From Paracyclopina nana (taxonomy: Eukaryota > Arthropoda > Copepoda > Cyclopoida > Cyclopettidae): 64,000 nucleotides of DNA. A program made the position numbers and the translations under genes. Below, in pieces: positions 35,201 to 44,371 of the stretch (the first letter of the stretch is position 1; every line of letters begins with the position of its first letter). The stretch lies in contig JAGUCH010000002.1 in the NCBI GenBank assembly GCA_019096065.1, forward strand, positions 384,501 to 448,500, written 5' to 3'. The notes under the pieces are model-generated. The model saw nothing but the letters and a program-made list of their open reading frames with translations, was not told the DNA's origin and did not search any database.

Positions 35201-38200
35201 ACACCAAAATATACAACAATTGGTGGCAGCCACTTACCTACAGCCCTGGAGGGAATGAAGAGTGAGTGATGCTGTGTTCTATTTAAATGGCTGATAGTGA
35301 GGACGAATATTTTGAGGAAGAATATTACGAAGAGGCTTCATCGGAAGGCACAATTCAAGCTACTGCTCCACCACAAGACGATACTACAGAAACCTCCGCA
35401 TTTTCCCAACAATTTCTGTTCAATATGGCTCAGCGTAATATCAAGGCAATTGACGTACCCGAATTTAGTGGGGACCCGGCAGTTGACAAGCTGCAAGCAC
35501 GAGCATGGGCTAGAAGGATCGACGATTTACGAGCCCTTGCCAACGACAACATACCAGCTGGACAGCCGCAACGGTGGACGGACGAAATGACGGCCATGTA
35601 TGCTGCCATGGCACTCAAAGCCAAGGCAGCACAATGGTATAACACCCTAAAGGAAGAGGGTTTTGCTCCTAAAAAGTGGAGTGGAGTATCTGGTCTGAAG
35701 AAGGAGTTCCTGGATCATTGGCACCATGAGGCCACTTTAGCCGAACAGTCCGCAATCGAGGACAGCCTGGTGCAGGAGGCATCAGAATCCGTGCGGGATT
35801 TCTATGACCGTGTAAAAACTGGAGTCATGACCCTAATGGAAACTTTCATCGTCCTTGGTGAGGGCGAGTACGCCACAAATGACGCTGCCGTAGAAATGTG
35901 CAAGAGGAGCGCATATGTGTTCGCATGCCGGCGAAAGTTCATTCAAGGTCTGTTACCTGCCATCAAGAAGCAGGTGATCGTGCATGACATCACGGACCTT
36001 AAGGAAATCTTTAAGGTGGCTAAGCGTGTAGAGGCCTCATTGTCAAGTGAAAAGAAAGCCACCGTACCAGTCCCTGAAGTCCATGCTGTGGAGCAAGCCG
36101 ACAGTGCTCAGGAGAGCAATCCTCACGACCAGCCTCTGACACTAGGAGCACTTGTGAATCTCATCAATGGCAATGGAGCGCGAGGACAGGACCGAGGACA
36201 AGTGCGAGGACAAGCCCGAGGACAAGTGCGGGGTCCAGCAAGTGGACAGTTCCGAGCCAACGTGGTCTGCTGGTATTGCACCAAGAAGAATCATATTGAG
36301 GCTGAGTGCTTTTCCAGGCAGGCAGATGCTGCTAAGGGCATGTACAACCCAAGGCCTGGCAGTAAGAGAGCAACAGAGCAAGAGGCAAAGAAGGTCAATG
36401 AAGTTCGTGCCTCCTACCATTCCAACCCTTTAAACTGGTAAACGACCAGGGTGGGCTCCGCACCACTGGTGGTCGCAAGGTCGTTGAACTTTTTCACGCA
36501 ATCACAAGTTTCAGCCTGCTATCCTCGAATGAGAATACCAAACGACCTTTTGTATCAATCCACAGCCTTGGAGCCACCTTTGAAATGTTGTTTGACACTG
36601 GCTCCAATATTTCCCTGTTATCGCGTATGGCATTCAGGAGAATTGCCCCCCAACTAAGACCTCAGAGAATTACAAATGCTCCGATGTTACGTGCAACATG
36701 TGCTTCCGGAAACCCTTTAAGGATCAATGGACTTTATGAAATAGACTGTATGATAGAAGGCCGACAGTTGAAGTGGCCATTTTATGTGTGCGAGGGACTC
36801 GCACTTGATGGGATCGTGGGTATTGACCTGATCCATGCTACCGGCTTGTTTTATGATCCCATATCGATGGAGATCCGCTCTGCAAATAAGATACAACTTG
36901 AGGCGAGAACTCAGAAGAAGACGTACATACCGGCCAGAAGTGTTGCTACAATCTCTGTGCAGCTAAAGAACCAGGACAATGCGCCAATAGGCCACTTTGA
37001 AGGATGTCTCCAAATAAGCGATGCCGCCCAGCTTTGCAAGGAAGATTGCCTCATCCGCTCTAATCAACAAGGAATCGCTAATATTAAGGTTACAAATGCA
37101 GGATTATTGCCTATTGAGTTAGACAAGGGTTCTTTTGTGGGGCAAATTTTCAGTGTTGATAAGATTGTCCCTGTTCATGATGTGTTCTTAAATGATAAAA
37201 ATGTTTTGGGGAGGCCTTCTAGGCAGGTGGAGGACTATATTCTAAAGCATGCAAATCTTAATCATCTTCCTCCTAATTTACGTCAGAGTTACTTGAAGTG
37301 TCTACTTCGTAATTCTGACGTTATTTCCACTTCAGAATTTGACTTGGGTGATTGCACCCTGATGAAACACAAAATTGACCTACATGACCACCGACCAGTT
37401 CATGCCAGACAATTCCAGATTCCCATGTCACATCTTGATGAAATCAACAAAAGCATTGAAGAATGGCTTAAGATGGGCATTGTGGAACCCTGCGATTCTC
37501 CCTGGAACTCAAGTATTTTCTGTGTGCCGAAGAAACTGCCCGATGGGGGTACTGGTTGGAGACCAGTGGTGGATTATAGAGGCCTAAATGCAAAAACAGA
37601 GCCCTCTAGCTACAGACTCCCTCTTATTTCTGAATGTTTGGATGACATAGGATCATCAGGTACCCGTTTGTTTTCGCAGCTTGATCTTCGACACGGATTT
37701 CACCAAATGCAATTGGCACCATCTTCAAGACCCTACACAGCTTTCACTATACCTGGAAAGGGCCAATACAGCTATATTCGGGCACCCTTTGGCTTAACAG
37801 GGATGCCACTTACCTTTCAACGAATGATGATGTGTGCTTTCCAAGGTCTGACGCCTTCCCGTGTATTGATATACCTGGATGATGTGCTTGTCAAGGGTAG
37901 TGGGCATGAAGACATGTTAGTGGGCCTTGAAGAATGTTTTGCGAGACTTCGGAAGGCCAACCTAAAGTTGAATTTACCCAAATGTAGTTTTGGAACAGAA
38001 TCTTGCACTTACTTGGGTTTCACGTTGACCCCTGAGGGCTACAAGCCAAATCGAAGGAAATTGGATGCTATATCGAATGTGAAGCCACCCTCTAATGTCA
38101 AAGAAATCAGGCAATTTCTGGGTCTAACTAACTTTTTCAGAGCGTGTATTCCTCAATTTAGCAGACATTCAAAGGAATTGTCTCGTCTTACTTGTAAGGA

Positions 38201-41200
38201 CAGTGGATGGAAGGGCGGCCCTCTTCCTCCAAAAGCAATGAAATCTTTTGAGATTCTGAAGAAGATGCTATGTATGGAACCTGTGCTAGCCTATCCCAAA
38301 CCCGGCCTAGATTTTCATCTCTATGTTGATGCCTCTCAAGGTGCTGTTGATGCCGATGATGGAGGCCTTGGAGCAGTACTTATCCAATATCAAGATAATA
38401 GTCCACGAGTAATTGGTTATGCCTCAAGAGGTCTTCAGAAGCATGAGAAGAACTACACTCCGTATTTGTTAGAACTGCTAGCCTGCACATGGGCAATTGA
38501 TCACTTTGCAGTTTATTTAACTGGTAACCCATTTACGTTATACACTGACCATAAGCCATTAGAGAAGTTGAACAAGACACATTCCAGAACATTGAACCGC
38601 TTGCAGCAACAGATGTTAGAACACAATTTTACGATGCAGTATTGTCCAGGAGCAGAGAACCCTGCTGATTATTGTTCGAGGAATATTCCTGAACTTTTGC
38701 GAGGTGGTGAAACCCATAGTGTCGCTATTGAGGCCATGGAGGACATGGCAGCTATGAAGAAGCTACAATCTACAGATTTGGTAGTTGCGGCCTTACTTTC
38801 CTTTGTCAAACAAGGACTTGTACCCAGACAACCTGAGTTGAAGCGAATTATTAGAAGATACGGCCCTATTTGTGAAGTCAAGAATGACTTGTTGTTTGTG
38901 AAGAGTGGGCCTTTGGACAAGTCAGTGTTGGCAGCACCGGCTGTTTGTCATGCTGACATTATAAGTGCTGCGCATGCCGCCGTTGGGCACAAGGGCATCT
39001 ACAAAACCAGTGAAAGAATTCGCGAGCAGTATTTTTGGCCTAGTTTACTGGCTGATGTTGAGGAATACATCAGTTCATGTTGGAAATGTGACAGAACCAA
39101 ACCTAAGCAATCACAGCCAAATGTGGAATTGCTGCCCCACCAGCAACCAAAGGGCCCCCTGGAGCGGGTCCATGCTGACCTCTTTGGACCTTTGAGGGAT
39201 TCAGATGGAAAGAAGTATATTTTGGTTATCACTGATTCTTTTAGCAAGTATGCAGAGTTTGTTGCTCTGGAGAACAAACAACCTGACACTGTTGCTGGGG
39301 CCATTTTTAATCGATGGATTGCAAGATTCGGCTCGCCAGCTGTGCTCATTACCGATGGAGGGCAGAATTCACATCAAAGTTGAGTCAATCGCTTTATGAT
39401 CTGCTCCAGATAGACAAGCGCAAAACCAGCCCTAGCCACCCTCAGTGCAATGCGGCTGCTGAAGTTATTAATAAGCACATTATAAGTTACTTGCAGAAGA
39501 TGCTTGATACATCTTCTCCTTTGGAATGGGAACCCCTTCTCCCTGCGCTTCAACTCTCCTATAACTGTGGTGTGAGTAAGGCAACGAAAATGAGTCCGTT
39601 TTTCCTCCTTTTTGGCGTGCATCCCAGAACACCATTAATGGATCCAAATCTGGTTGACAAAACCTATTATGGGGAAGACTACATCAGTGAAATCGCTAGA
39701 CGGATGAAGATTGCCCGTCAAGTTGCTATGGAAAGCAACATATCTTATCGTGACTCATACAAGCAGCTCTATGATGCCAAGATCAAGCCAGAAGACTTTA
39801 GAGAAGGGTTATTGGTTTGGTTGGATCGCCCGGAACTTCTGAAAATCAATCCAAAAATTCGATCAAGGTGGGAGGGACCTTATGTTATTGTGAGTCTCCA
39901 GGACACAAATGCTTTGATTCAACATCTTTCCACTAGCAAATCCAGATATGTTCATTTAAACAGATTACGTGTCTGTAAATCTACTCCTTCTAAGCCACTG
40001 GCTCAAGCAACAAATGACTTACCAGAGACCCTGCCTGAAACTTCATCTTCCAGAGATCCTGCCCATCCAGACACAGGCTCAAAAGGAGGCTACATAACAA
40101 TTGAAGATGATGACGTTATCATCATGAATCCGCAAGACCCTCCACCAGCACCCATTCCTTTCAAATCAGAGGAACCAGCTGCCAGTATTGCCTCTCCGAT
40201 GACGACAACACCTCCACCTATTAAGCAAGAACCGAACTCTCCACCTGCGGAGGAGGTACTCATTCATGACGATGTGCATGAACCCCATGCACCCACTGAA
40301 GATGATGAACCACCAGACTTACCATCAAGAAGTAACCCTGGCTCTCCTAGGAAACTACTCAACCGTTTCCGTGACAGCTTCCGAGGGGGACGAGACCCCA
40401 CAAGCTCATTGACACGCAATCAGGCTAGAGCTCAACGAGTTTTGATAGAAGACCAGCCTTTACCAGCCAGGGCGCCAGAATACAAGCCTGGCCGGGGGCG
40501 ACCTAAGAAAAAATGATGTCTGCCTTAACATGACTTGGTCATAATTATCCTGTTTGATTTGACCTGACAAACCTGAAGTTTGACTTTACACTTTCTAACT
40601 TTTATGACTTGGTGGTGGTTTTCGTTAATACCTTCATCCCCCTGTTAACAACAGCTTTCTTTAGCTTGGGAGGGATGTTATGTTTTTATAACTTTCACCA
40701 TTCATGGCGCTAGCGCGTCCTTCAGTAATATAGTAGTATAGTAGCATAGTACGAGCCGCGCTGCCTAACCACACTTTCACCTAGCAGGATGTACAATGCG
40801 ATTTCACCTTGACAGTACATTGTATATACAGTGCTTGGTTGAGAAATAAACTCAGTTGTGGCTTTGTACGAGAGAAGTCAAGGTATTGCTATAGACACCA
40901 AAATATACAACAAAAGTTACTTTAAAATAAGCCGAAAGTCTTAGAATGCCTCTGTAACTCCAATGGGATGCGATTAGTAAAAAAGCTTTGGCACTGGCTT
41001 GGAGATTTATCACAAAAGTTTGCAAGAAGATGCCAGCAGATCAGGCCAAAATACTCAAACCAGCAAAGAAATATGATTGTTTTTCTCAACTCTGGCTTGA
41101 AGAACATTCTTCGTCAAATACATTGTACTTGCTAATAGCATTCATAATTTCCCAGGCTCTGCAAACAAATCCAGCCTTGCGAAAAGGGATCAAGCTAGAC

Positions 41201-42082
41201 TTTAAAAAGACAGACATCCTCAGGGACTCTTTGGTGATTGTCCAGAGCAAACTAGGCCAGCTCAATTGTCCTCTGTGGATCAATGCTGACATTGTGGAGG
41301 GTCCAGAGTGGATGCAAGGATTGAGCTCAATGAAAATTGTTGATGCCAATGTGTTTCTCAGCCTGCTTGATGAATTGGTGCCACAGGCCACAGTGAGCCC
41401 TGGTAGGGCCTCAAAATCCCCTTTTCACACTTGAAAAAGCCCTTTTTAATCTGATTAATTTCAGGCTTCACAACAAGTGGCTCAGCCTCAAATGCCTTCT
41501 ACTCAATGGCTCAAATTGAGGCCATGCTGGCAGTGCTTGGTGCCAATGGTTACTTGGACTCTGGCAAGAGGATTACATTCCCAATCAGAGGAATATTTGC
41601 AGGTGAGAAAGCCTCAAAAGTACCAATTAGATTTCTAAAAAAAAAATTCACTTAAGCCCAGTCCTATTTTGCACTGGAGTACCTACTGGAAAAATCCAGT
41701 ACTGACAGGATCAATTCCACCCTGACAATTTGGGGAACTGACAAAATTTCCATGGAAGAATTGGAGAGCCTCAAGGGCTTCATTGCCACAATTGGAAAGC
41801 ATAGATGCTATGTGGATACAGCTTATGACCTGCTACAGAGAATTTTCCCCAATTTCCTAGTCACTCTCATCCATGAGATGATCAGACTTTTCACCTGAAT
41901 TCCCAGAACCAAAAAACACTTACCAGCCACTGGAGATAATCTGATGGCAGAGGCAAACCTGGATTTCCACTGAAAAGCACCCAATTAGGCCAGAATTTGA
42001 GTAATAATAAAAAAAAATTCCGTACCTTTTTGCCTTCTCTGAACTTGACTGGGCCCTCAATGATTGGGATGAGGTCTCCCAT
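20244..42082 (-). CDS. DOK7: Dok-7-type adaptor (PH and PTB domains), 22-kb gene
   Basis: Seven coding exons in order: 42026-42082, 41924-41969, 27596-28156, 25333-25813, 23977-24232, 23411-23567, 20244-21124; total 812 aa, every junction in phase. PH domain: [13 protein letters not shown]...LSPVAD across exons 1-3, then [13 protein letters not shown] and [16 protein letters not shown]. The PTB domain has [20 protein letters not shown] and [11 protein letters not shown], close to vertebrate Dok-7. The Ser-rich middle is followed by four YxxP sites (YDIP twice, YDTP twice), the form bound by Crk SH2 domains, then a proline run (PPPPPE) and Ser-rich C-terminus. Family role: cytosolic activator of MuSK-type receptors and Crk recruitment. 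The 13.8-kb second intron holds two FAM151 genes and an LTR element; the sixth holds roadblock. A non-coding 5' exon is spliced at about 42093. Confidence 0.92.
21817..23395 (+). CDS. robl: Dynein light chain, roadblock type
   Basis: Exons 21817-21975 and 23258-23395 give 98 aa, the usual family length. [39 protein letters not shown] and [20 protein letters not shown] match roadblock/DYNLRB almost throughout. Role: dimeric light chain of cytoplasmic and axonemal dynein, binding the intermediate chain. The gene is nested on the opposite strand in the last intron of Dok-7. Its AATAAA (23396-23401) begins directly after the stop and ends 9 bp before the Dok-7 exon edge at 23411, so the two transcripts are likely to overlap. 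Its intron is almost filled by a foldback element. Confidence 0.97.
22079..23138. mobile_element. 1.06-kb foldback element in the roadblock intron
   Basis: GGACTTTGTTACCAGCGGTT opens the left arm and AACCGCTGGTAGCAAAGTCC closes the right arm. Inner pairs match, for example CCAACAAGGAAAATCAGCTT (about 22251) with AAGCTGATTTTCCTTGTTGG (about 22944). The arms of roughly 500 bp leave a small centre near 22608. Both are built from short GGCTTAATTTCAAG-like words. No coding capacity. Confidence 0.85.
23396..23401 (+). terminator. Polyadenylation signal of roadblock
   Basis: AATAAA starts one base after the TGA stop. Confidence 0.7.
24410..24833. repeat. 13-bp tandem array TTTGCTGCTCAGC, about 32 copies
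   Basis: Near-perfect copies in a Dok-7 intron. Because 13 is not divisible by three, all three forward frames read the same [12 protein letters not shown] motif; these frames are not genes. Confidence 0.95.
24870..25312. repeat. 10-bp tandem array CTCAGCTTGA, about 40 copies
   Basis: Almost perfect decamer array, bounded by GG and CTCTG variants, ending about 20 bp from the splice donor of the Dok-7 exon 25333-25813. Confidence 0.95.
25870..27590. repeat. GC-rich satellite, about 110-bp unit, in a Dok-7 intron
   Basis: Units contain CTTTTGCTGAGCAGCGCCCGG, CCCCAATTATCGCTGATTTGCG and GCGCGCGGTTACTGATGTGC. Roughly 14 degenerate copies run up to the edge of the exon at 27596. One stretch at about 27315-27420 is inverted (CGGTCGCTGCTCAGCAAAAG). 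Confidence 0.9.
28185..28920 (+). repeat. Dispersed repeat, copy B, with an inserted foldback arm
   Basis: 28185-28560 matches 1745-2110. 28595-28880 matches the inner right arm of the 13.7-15.6 kb foldback element (CATATCTCCGTTTCTGTT, GGGGTCATTGAAGCTAA, AGTTTGGGTTAGGTCC). After it, GAGGCTGAAAATTGGTG resumes copy-A sequence. Confidence 0.7.
28925..31035. other. Intronic stretch of Dok-7 without recognised features
   Basis: AT-rich, with a run of TTTTGAAATGCTTGAAAAATG-like words at 30480-30560. Short open frames on both strands show no domain or codon pattern. I see no exon here. Confidence 0.5.
31040..31660. mobile_element. Foldback element upstream of the first FAM151 gene
   Basis: AGAGCAGTAACAGCTCAGCTGAT and CAGGTCAAGCAAACTT (about 31112-31160) are mirrored by AAGTTTGCTTGACCTG and ATCAGCTGAGCTGAAACTGCT (about 31533-31575). 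Further weaker pairing continues on both sides. The centre is near 31350. Arms are diverged. Confidence 0.6.
31924..34059 (+). CDS. FAM151/menorin-family protein, copy 1 (5' end not resolved)
   Basis: Exons: about 31924-32018, 32072-32135, 32201-32387, 33517-33796, 33854-34059 (TAA). The first listed exon carries SLWSHATN, matching VIWSHATN of copy 2. Next come [48 protein letters not shown] and LTIWGQDKL in family order. FAM151/menorin folds like glycerophosphodiester phosphodiesterases; C. elegans menorin acts in dendrite patterning from skin. A signal-peptide exon should lie upstream of 31924 but was not found. Copy 2 follows 60 bp downstream, so the pair is a tandem duplication. Both sit in the second intron of Dok-7 on the other strand. 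AATAAA overlaps the stop codon (34055-34060). Confidence 0.85.
32721..33340. mobile_element. Foldback element in FAM151 copy 1 intron
   Basis: CTGTTCAGCTTCGAATCCGC at the left end faces GCGGATTCGAACTTGAACAG at the right. Inside, AAAGTTCGA and TCGAACTTT words alternate over about 100 bp on each side. The middle 400 bp are unique and AT-rich. No coding capacity. Confidence 0.75.
34119..41898 (+). CDS. FAM151/menorin-family protein, copy 2, intron split by a retrotransposon
   Basis: Exons 34119-34191, 34243-34341, 34391-34527, 41156-41402, 41465-41602 and 41657-41898 close to 311 aa. Residues 1 to about 20 are a signal peptide ([21 protein letters not shown]). Then [51 protein letters not shown] and LTIWGTDKI follow, in the order of copy 1. 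Exon 3 to exon 4 is a 6.6-kb intron holding the LTR element; without it the intron would be about 0.7 kb. The coding exons are intact, so the gene should still work if the element is spliced out. The acceptor at 41656 is AAG. The stop lies 26 bp from Dok-7 exon 2 on the other strand. Confidence 0.9.
34982..35218 (+). repeat. 5' LTR, 237 bp
   Basis: Starts TGTTATG and ends ACAACA. Contains GTATATACAG (TATA-like) followed by AATAAA in GAGAAATAAACTCAG, and the palindrome GCGCTAGCGC. Confidence 0.95.
35221..35238 (+). other. Candidate primer-binding site
   Basis: TGGTGGCAGCCACTTACC begins 2 bp after the LTR, with the TGG expected opposite a tRNA CCA end. The tRNA was not identified. Confidence 0.6.
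35287..36441 (+). CDS. gag: Gag-like protein of the LTR element
   Basis: 384 codons from ATG to TAA. The N-terminus is strongly acidic ([12 protein letters not shown]). The middle carries the capsid-like block with [37 protein letters not shown] and FIQGL. Near the C-terminus an Arg/Gly/Gln repeat ([13 protein letters not shown]) leads to one CCHC zinc knuckle, [14 protein letters not shown]. The last codons contain the frameshift heptamer. Role: particle formation and RNA packaging. No frameshift or stop was seen, so it looks intact. Confidence 0.93.
   Translation: MADSEDEYFEEEYYEEASSEGTIQATAPPQDDTTETSAFSQQFLFNMAQRNIKAIDVPEFSGDPAVDKLQARAWARRIDDLRALANDNIPAGQPQRWTDEMTAMYAAMALKAKAAQWYNTLKEEGFAPKKWSGVSGLKKEFLDHWHHEATLAEQSAIEDSLVQEASESVRDFYDRVKTGVMTLMETFIVLGEGEYATNDAAVEMCKRSAYVFACRRKFIQGLLPAIKKQVIVHDITDLKEIFKVAKRVEASLSSEKKATVPVPEVHAVEQADSAQESNPHDQPLTLGALVNLINGNGARGQDRGQVRGQARGQVRGPASGQFRANVVCWYCTKKNHIEAECFSRQADAAKGMYNPRPGSKRATEQEAKKVNEVRASYHSNPLNW
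36429..36486 (+). promoter_or_regulatory. -1 ribosomal frameshift site at the gag-pol junction
   Basis: T TTA AAC (36429-36435) is in the gag codon phase X XXY YYZ, two codons before the gag stop (36439-36441). After a 5-nt spacer, AACGACC (36441-36447) pairs with GGTCGTT (36479-36485). Smaller hairpins (GGTG/CACC) lie in the loop. The -1 frame is open from upstream of the site through the protease. Confidence 0.85.
36433..40516 (+). CDS. pol: Pol polyprotein of the LTR element, broken in integrase
   Basis: Open in the -1 frame relative to gag; no separate start is needed. Retropepsin LFDTGSN at 36588; reverse transcriptase with [25 protein letters not shown] and YLDD; RNase H with HLYVDASQ and LYTDHKPLE; integrase zinc finger [10 protein letters not shown]...CWKC, then VHADLFGPL and LITDGGQN. 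Directly after the second catalytic Asp the frame is lost: the first frame stops at 39381-39383 and the continuation runs in another frame to 40516, one base short at about 39367. The continuation carries the catalytic Glu ([10 protein letters not shown]) and a GPY-type module (RWEGPYVI). The tail ends in GRGRPKKK. Translated as is, the integrase is truncated. Confidence 0.92.
40668..40675 (+). other. Polypurine tract
   Basis: GGGAGGGA lies directly before the 3' LTR, as expected for plus-strand priming. Confidence 0.85.
40676..40912 (+). repeat. 3' LTR, 237 bp
   Basis: Same length and, by eye, same sequence as the 5' LTR. Followed by the AAAG duplication. Confidence 0.95.
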
Positions 42083-42084
42083 TT

Positions 42085-42215
42085 TGATGCTGGCTGCAAA
42101 AAGGAAAACAATGCTGGAAAAAGGGCTTTCCCTTGGTTGCAGCACAACAAAAGGCGTCAGCTGACGCGCCAGCGCGCTGGCTTGGAAAGCCGGCCGGCGC
42201 GGTACGCGCGTACAA
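42085..42215 (-). promoter_or_regulatory. GC-rich palindrome cluster at the Dok-7 5' end
   Basis: Perfect palindromes GCGTCAGCTGACGC (42154-42167) and GCCAGCGCGCTGGC (42168-42181) abut with no gap. GCCGGCCGGC and GTACGCGCGTAC follow within 30 bp. CpG is dense here and sparse on both sides. The position upstream of the Dok-7 start codon suggests promoter or first non-coding exon. Confidence 0.5.
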
Positions 42216-44371
42216 AAATAATCGATGGTTTGCTGTGCGCCAAGTGTGTGAGTGCGAAAAAGCACTTACATGCTAAAAACAATTCAAAATTTGGCGCCAA
42301 TTTTCTCTACAACTTGACCTGAGTGAAATGTGATTGCCATTACGTCAAAATTAAGCCACAATAGTATGTTTTCTTTTAAAGCATTGGCATAAGTGGAGAA
42401 TTCAAATTTTCGCGCCTTTTACGCCTTGGATAGTTTTTTAAGGGAGTAAAATGAAGTTGCCATTATTTTGAATTAAGCATGTTTATCAAGAATGAAATGA
42501 CTTGTGATGAATGCTAATGAATTGTAAGTTACAGCTAATTTTCCGAATCGACTTTGCTCACTTGAGTAAAATGTGATTGCCATTAATTGGAATTTTGCCA
42601 TTTTCATCACTATCAAGCAGGTTTAAAATAAAAAAATGAGAGTTTTGAACATGATGATTTACACAAGCTAATTACATTGTTTAATTAGGCCATTTCACGA
42701 GAAATTACAGCCAATTAAGAAAACCAAGGACATCATGAGCAATCATTTTTAGTCCAATTATTCACTTACAAAAGAAGATGCAAAAAATGTCAAAAATTCT
42801 CGCGAGGATTCAAACTTTTTGTCTTCTCTTGCTTTTCACAAGTTTTCAACATCATATGACTTTAAGTTTTTCGTGCACTGAACTAGTTTCACAGTAGTTT
42901 TGTTGTAGTAAAAGCTGCTTGCAGCTTTTGACGATGGCTCAAGTCAACTAAATTCAAAGTGTCATGAGCTTCATGCAACATTGGAGCAAGCACAGCGGGA
43001 ACAAGTCAATAAAACCCACTTTTTTTACTTATTTCTGCTATCATGCCAATAATGTTATCTTTTCATCATTTCAGTATTAAAAACATAATAATGCTATAAT
43101 TTTGCTTTTTCAGTGAAGAGTCTATATTTTTAATTTATGAAAAGTAGGAAAACTCCTTCAATTCATTTTTTTTACACATTTTGTCATCATTTCAGTTTTT
43201 AAAAAAACATAATAATACTATAAGTTCTATTTTTTGAGTTTATGAAAAGTAGGAAAAATTTCTTAAAATTAATTTTTCACTCTACATCTTTTGATAACTT
43301 GTGAGTTAAAAACCAATAATTCTGCTTTTTAAGGTAGCTTTTATTTTTTTGAATTTATAAAAAATATATAAAAAGTCTTAAAATCATTTTTCATCCACAT
43401 TTTTTATTATTGCTTTTTTTACTTCTATAATAAACTAAAAGTCTAATAATTTAAGGTTCTTTTGCTGAATTTTGTCGTTTCATCTCAAACTAGTTTGTGC
43501 TAAAAATGGACTGGAACTTTTTAAGGGTGAGTTGCCCCGCTGTGCAGTTTGCGCCCTGAAGTCAAACTCGTGCCTGCGCTCATCCACATGTACTACTATG
43601 TATATAAGCTGCACTGCAGTATTTTAGGCACTGCTTTTACTCAATTATAAAGGGCCAAAAAGTCTTCATTTCATAATTTTCATAATTAATTAGAAAGCTC
43701 ATTTTCACTTTAATGATAGAAAAATGGAACAAGAGTAAAAAGTGCTTCCAATGATTACTTAATAAGTTATTTATTTACACTAAGTCATTTAAGAAGTCAG
43801 TAGAAAATCTGTATTTTATCTGTTTTCTTAAATCAAACTTGGCAAACTGTTCAGAGATGGCTCTGCTTGTAATTTAATTGTTTGTGAAATTGTTCTTATC
43901 AATAACTTTGAATGGTTTTTTATTAGATTTCAAAAATCATCATTAATTGATGTTGTTTAGAACACCATGAAAACTGAGTTAGTAAGTATCATGCTTCTTA
44001 TTTTCAAACAAAAACTGAGATTTTTAGAAAATTTCAATATTTTATTCTAAGTAACACAATCACTATAATCCACTCTATTTTCAGATCTCTTAATGTCCAA
44101 TAGACATGAAATGATTCATAAGAGTGGAGTGAGCCTACAAATATCAGGCTTTCTAATTAAATTGTCAGTTTTAGCCTGTCTATTTAAGAATCAATGTTAC
44201 TAGGTGGCAAAGAATTGGGGAACTTTCCCTCATAGCGTATTTTGTTAATTTAGAAAGCAGCTGTTCATGACTTACACATTTTATTAACAACTAGATACCA
44301 AAAACATCTAGAGTGCAACAACAATTATGGAAGCATTATCACAGTTTCAATATTTCTCCTTCGGCTGGGGA
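42216..44371. other. Intergenic, AT-rich, with one TATA-like box
   Basis: No coding exon seen. TATATAAG (43601-43608, plus strand) followed by GCTGCACTGCAGT resembles a core promoter, but no gene starts downstream of it. The CTTGCAGCTTTTG/AAAGCTGCTTG words near 42910-42930 form a small hairpin. Confidence 0.4.

Larger units (their letters stand above)
34982..40912 (+). mobile_element. Full-length Ty3/gypsy-type LTR retrotransposon
   Basis: 5.93 kb between 4-bp AAAG target duplications (34978-34981 and 40913-40916). LTRs of 237 bp appear identical. Layout is LTR, primer site, gag, -1 frameshift, pol (protease, RT, RNase H, integrase), polypurine tract, LTR. No envelope gene. Domain order with integrase last places it in Ty3/gypsy. 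Pol has a one-base break in the integrase core, so this copy is probably not autonomous. It lies in the same orientation as the host FAM151 intron and antisense to Dok-7. Confidence 0.95.
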
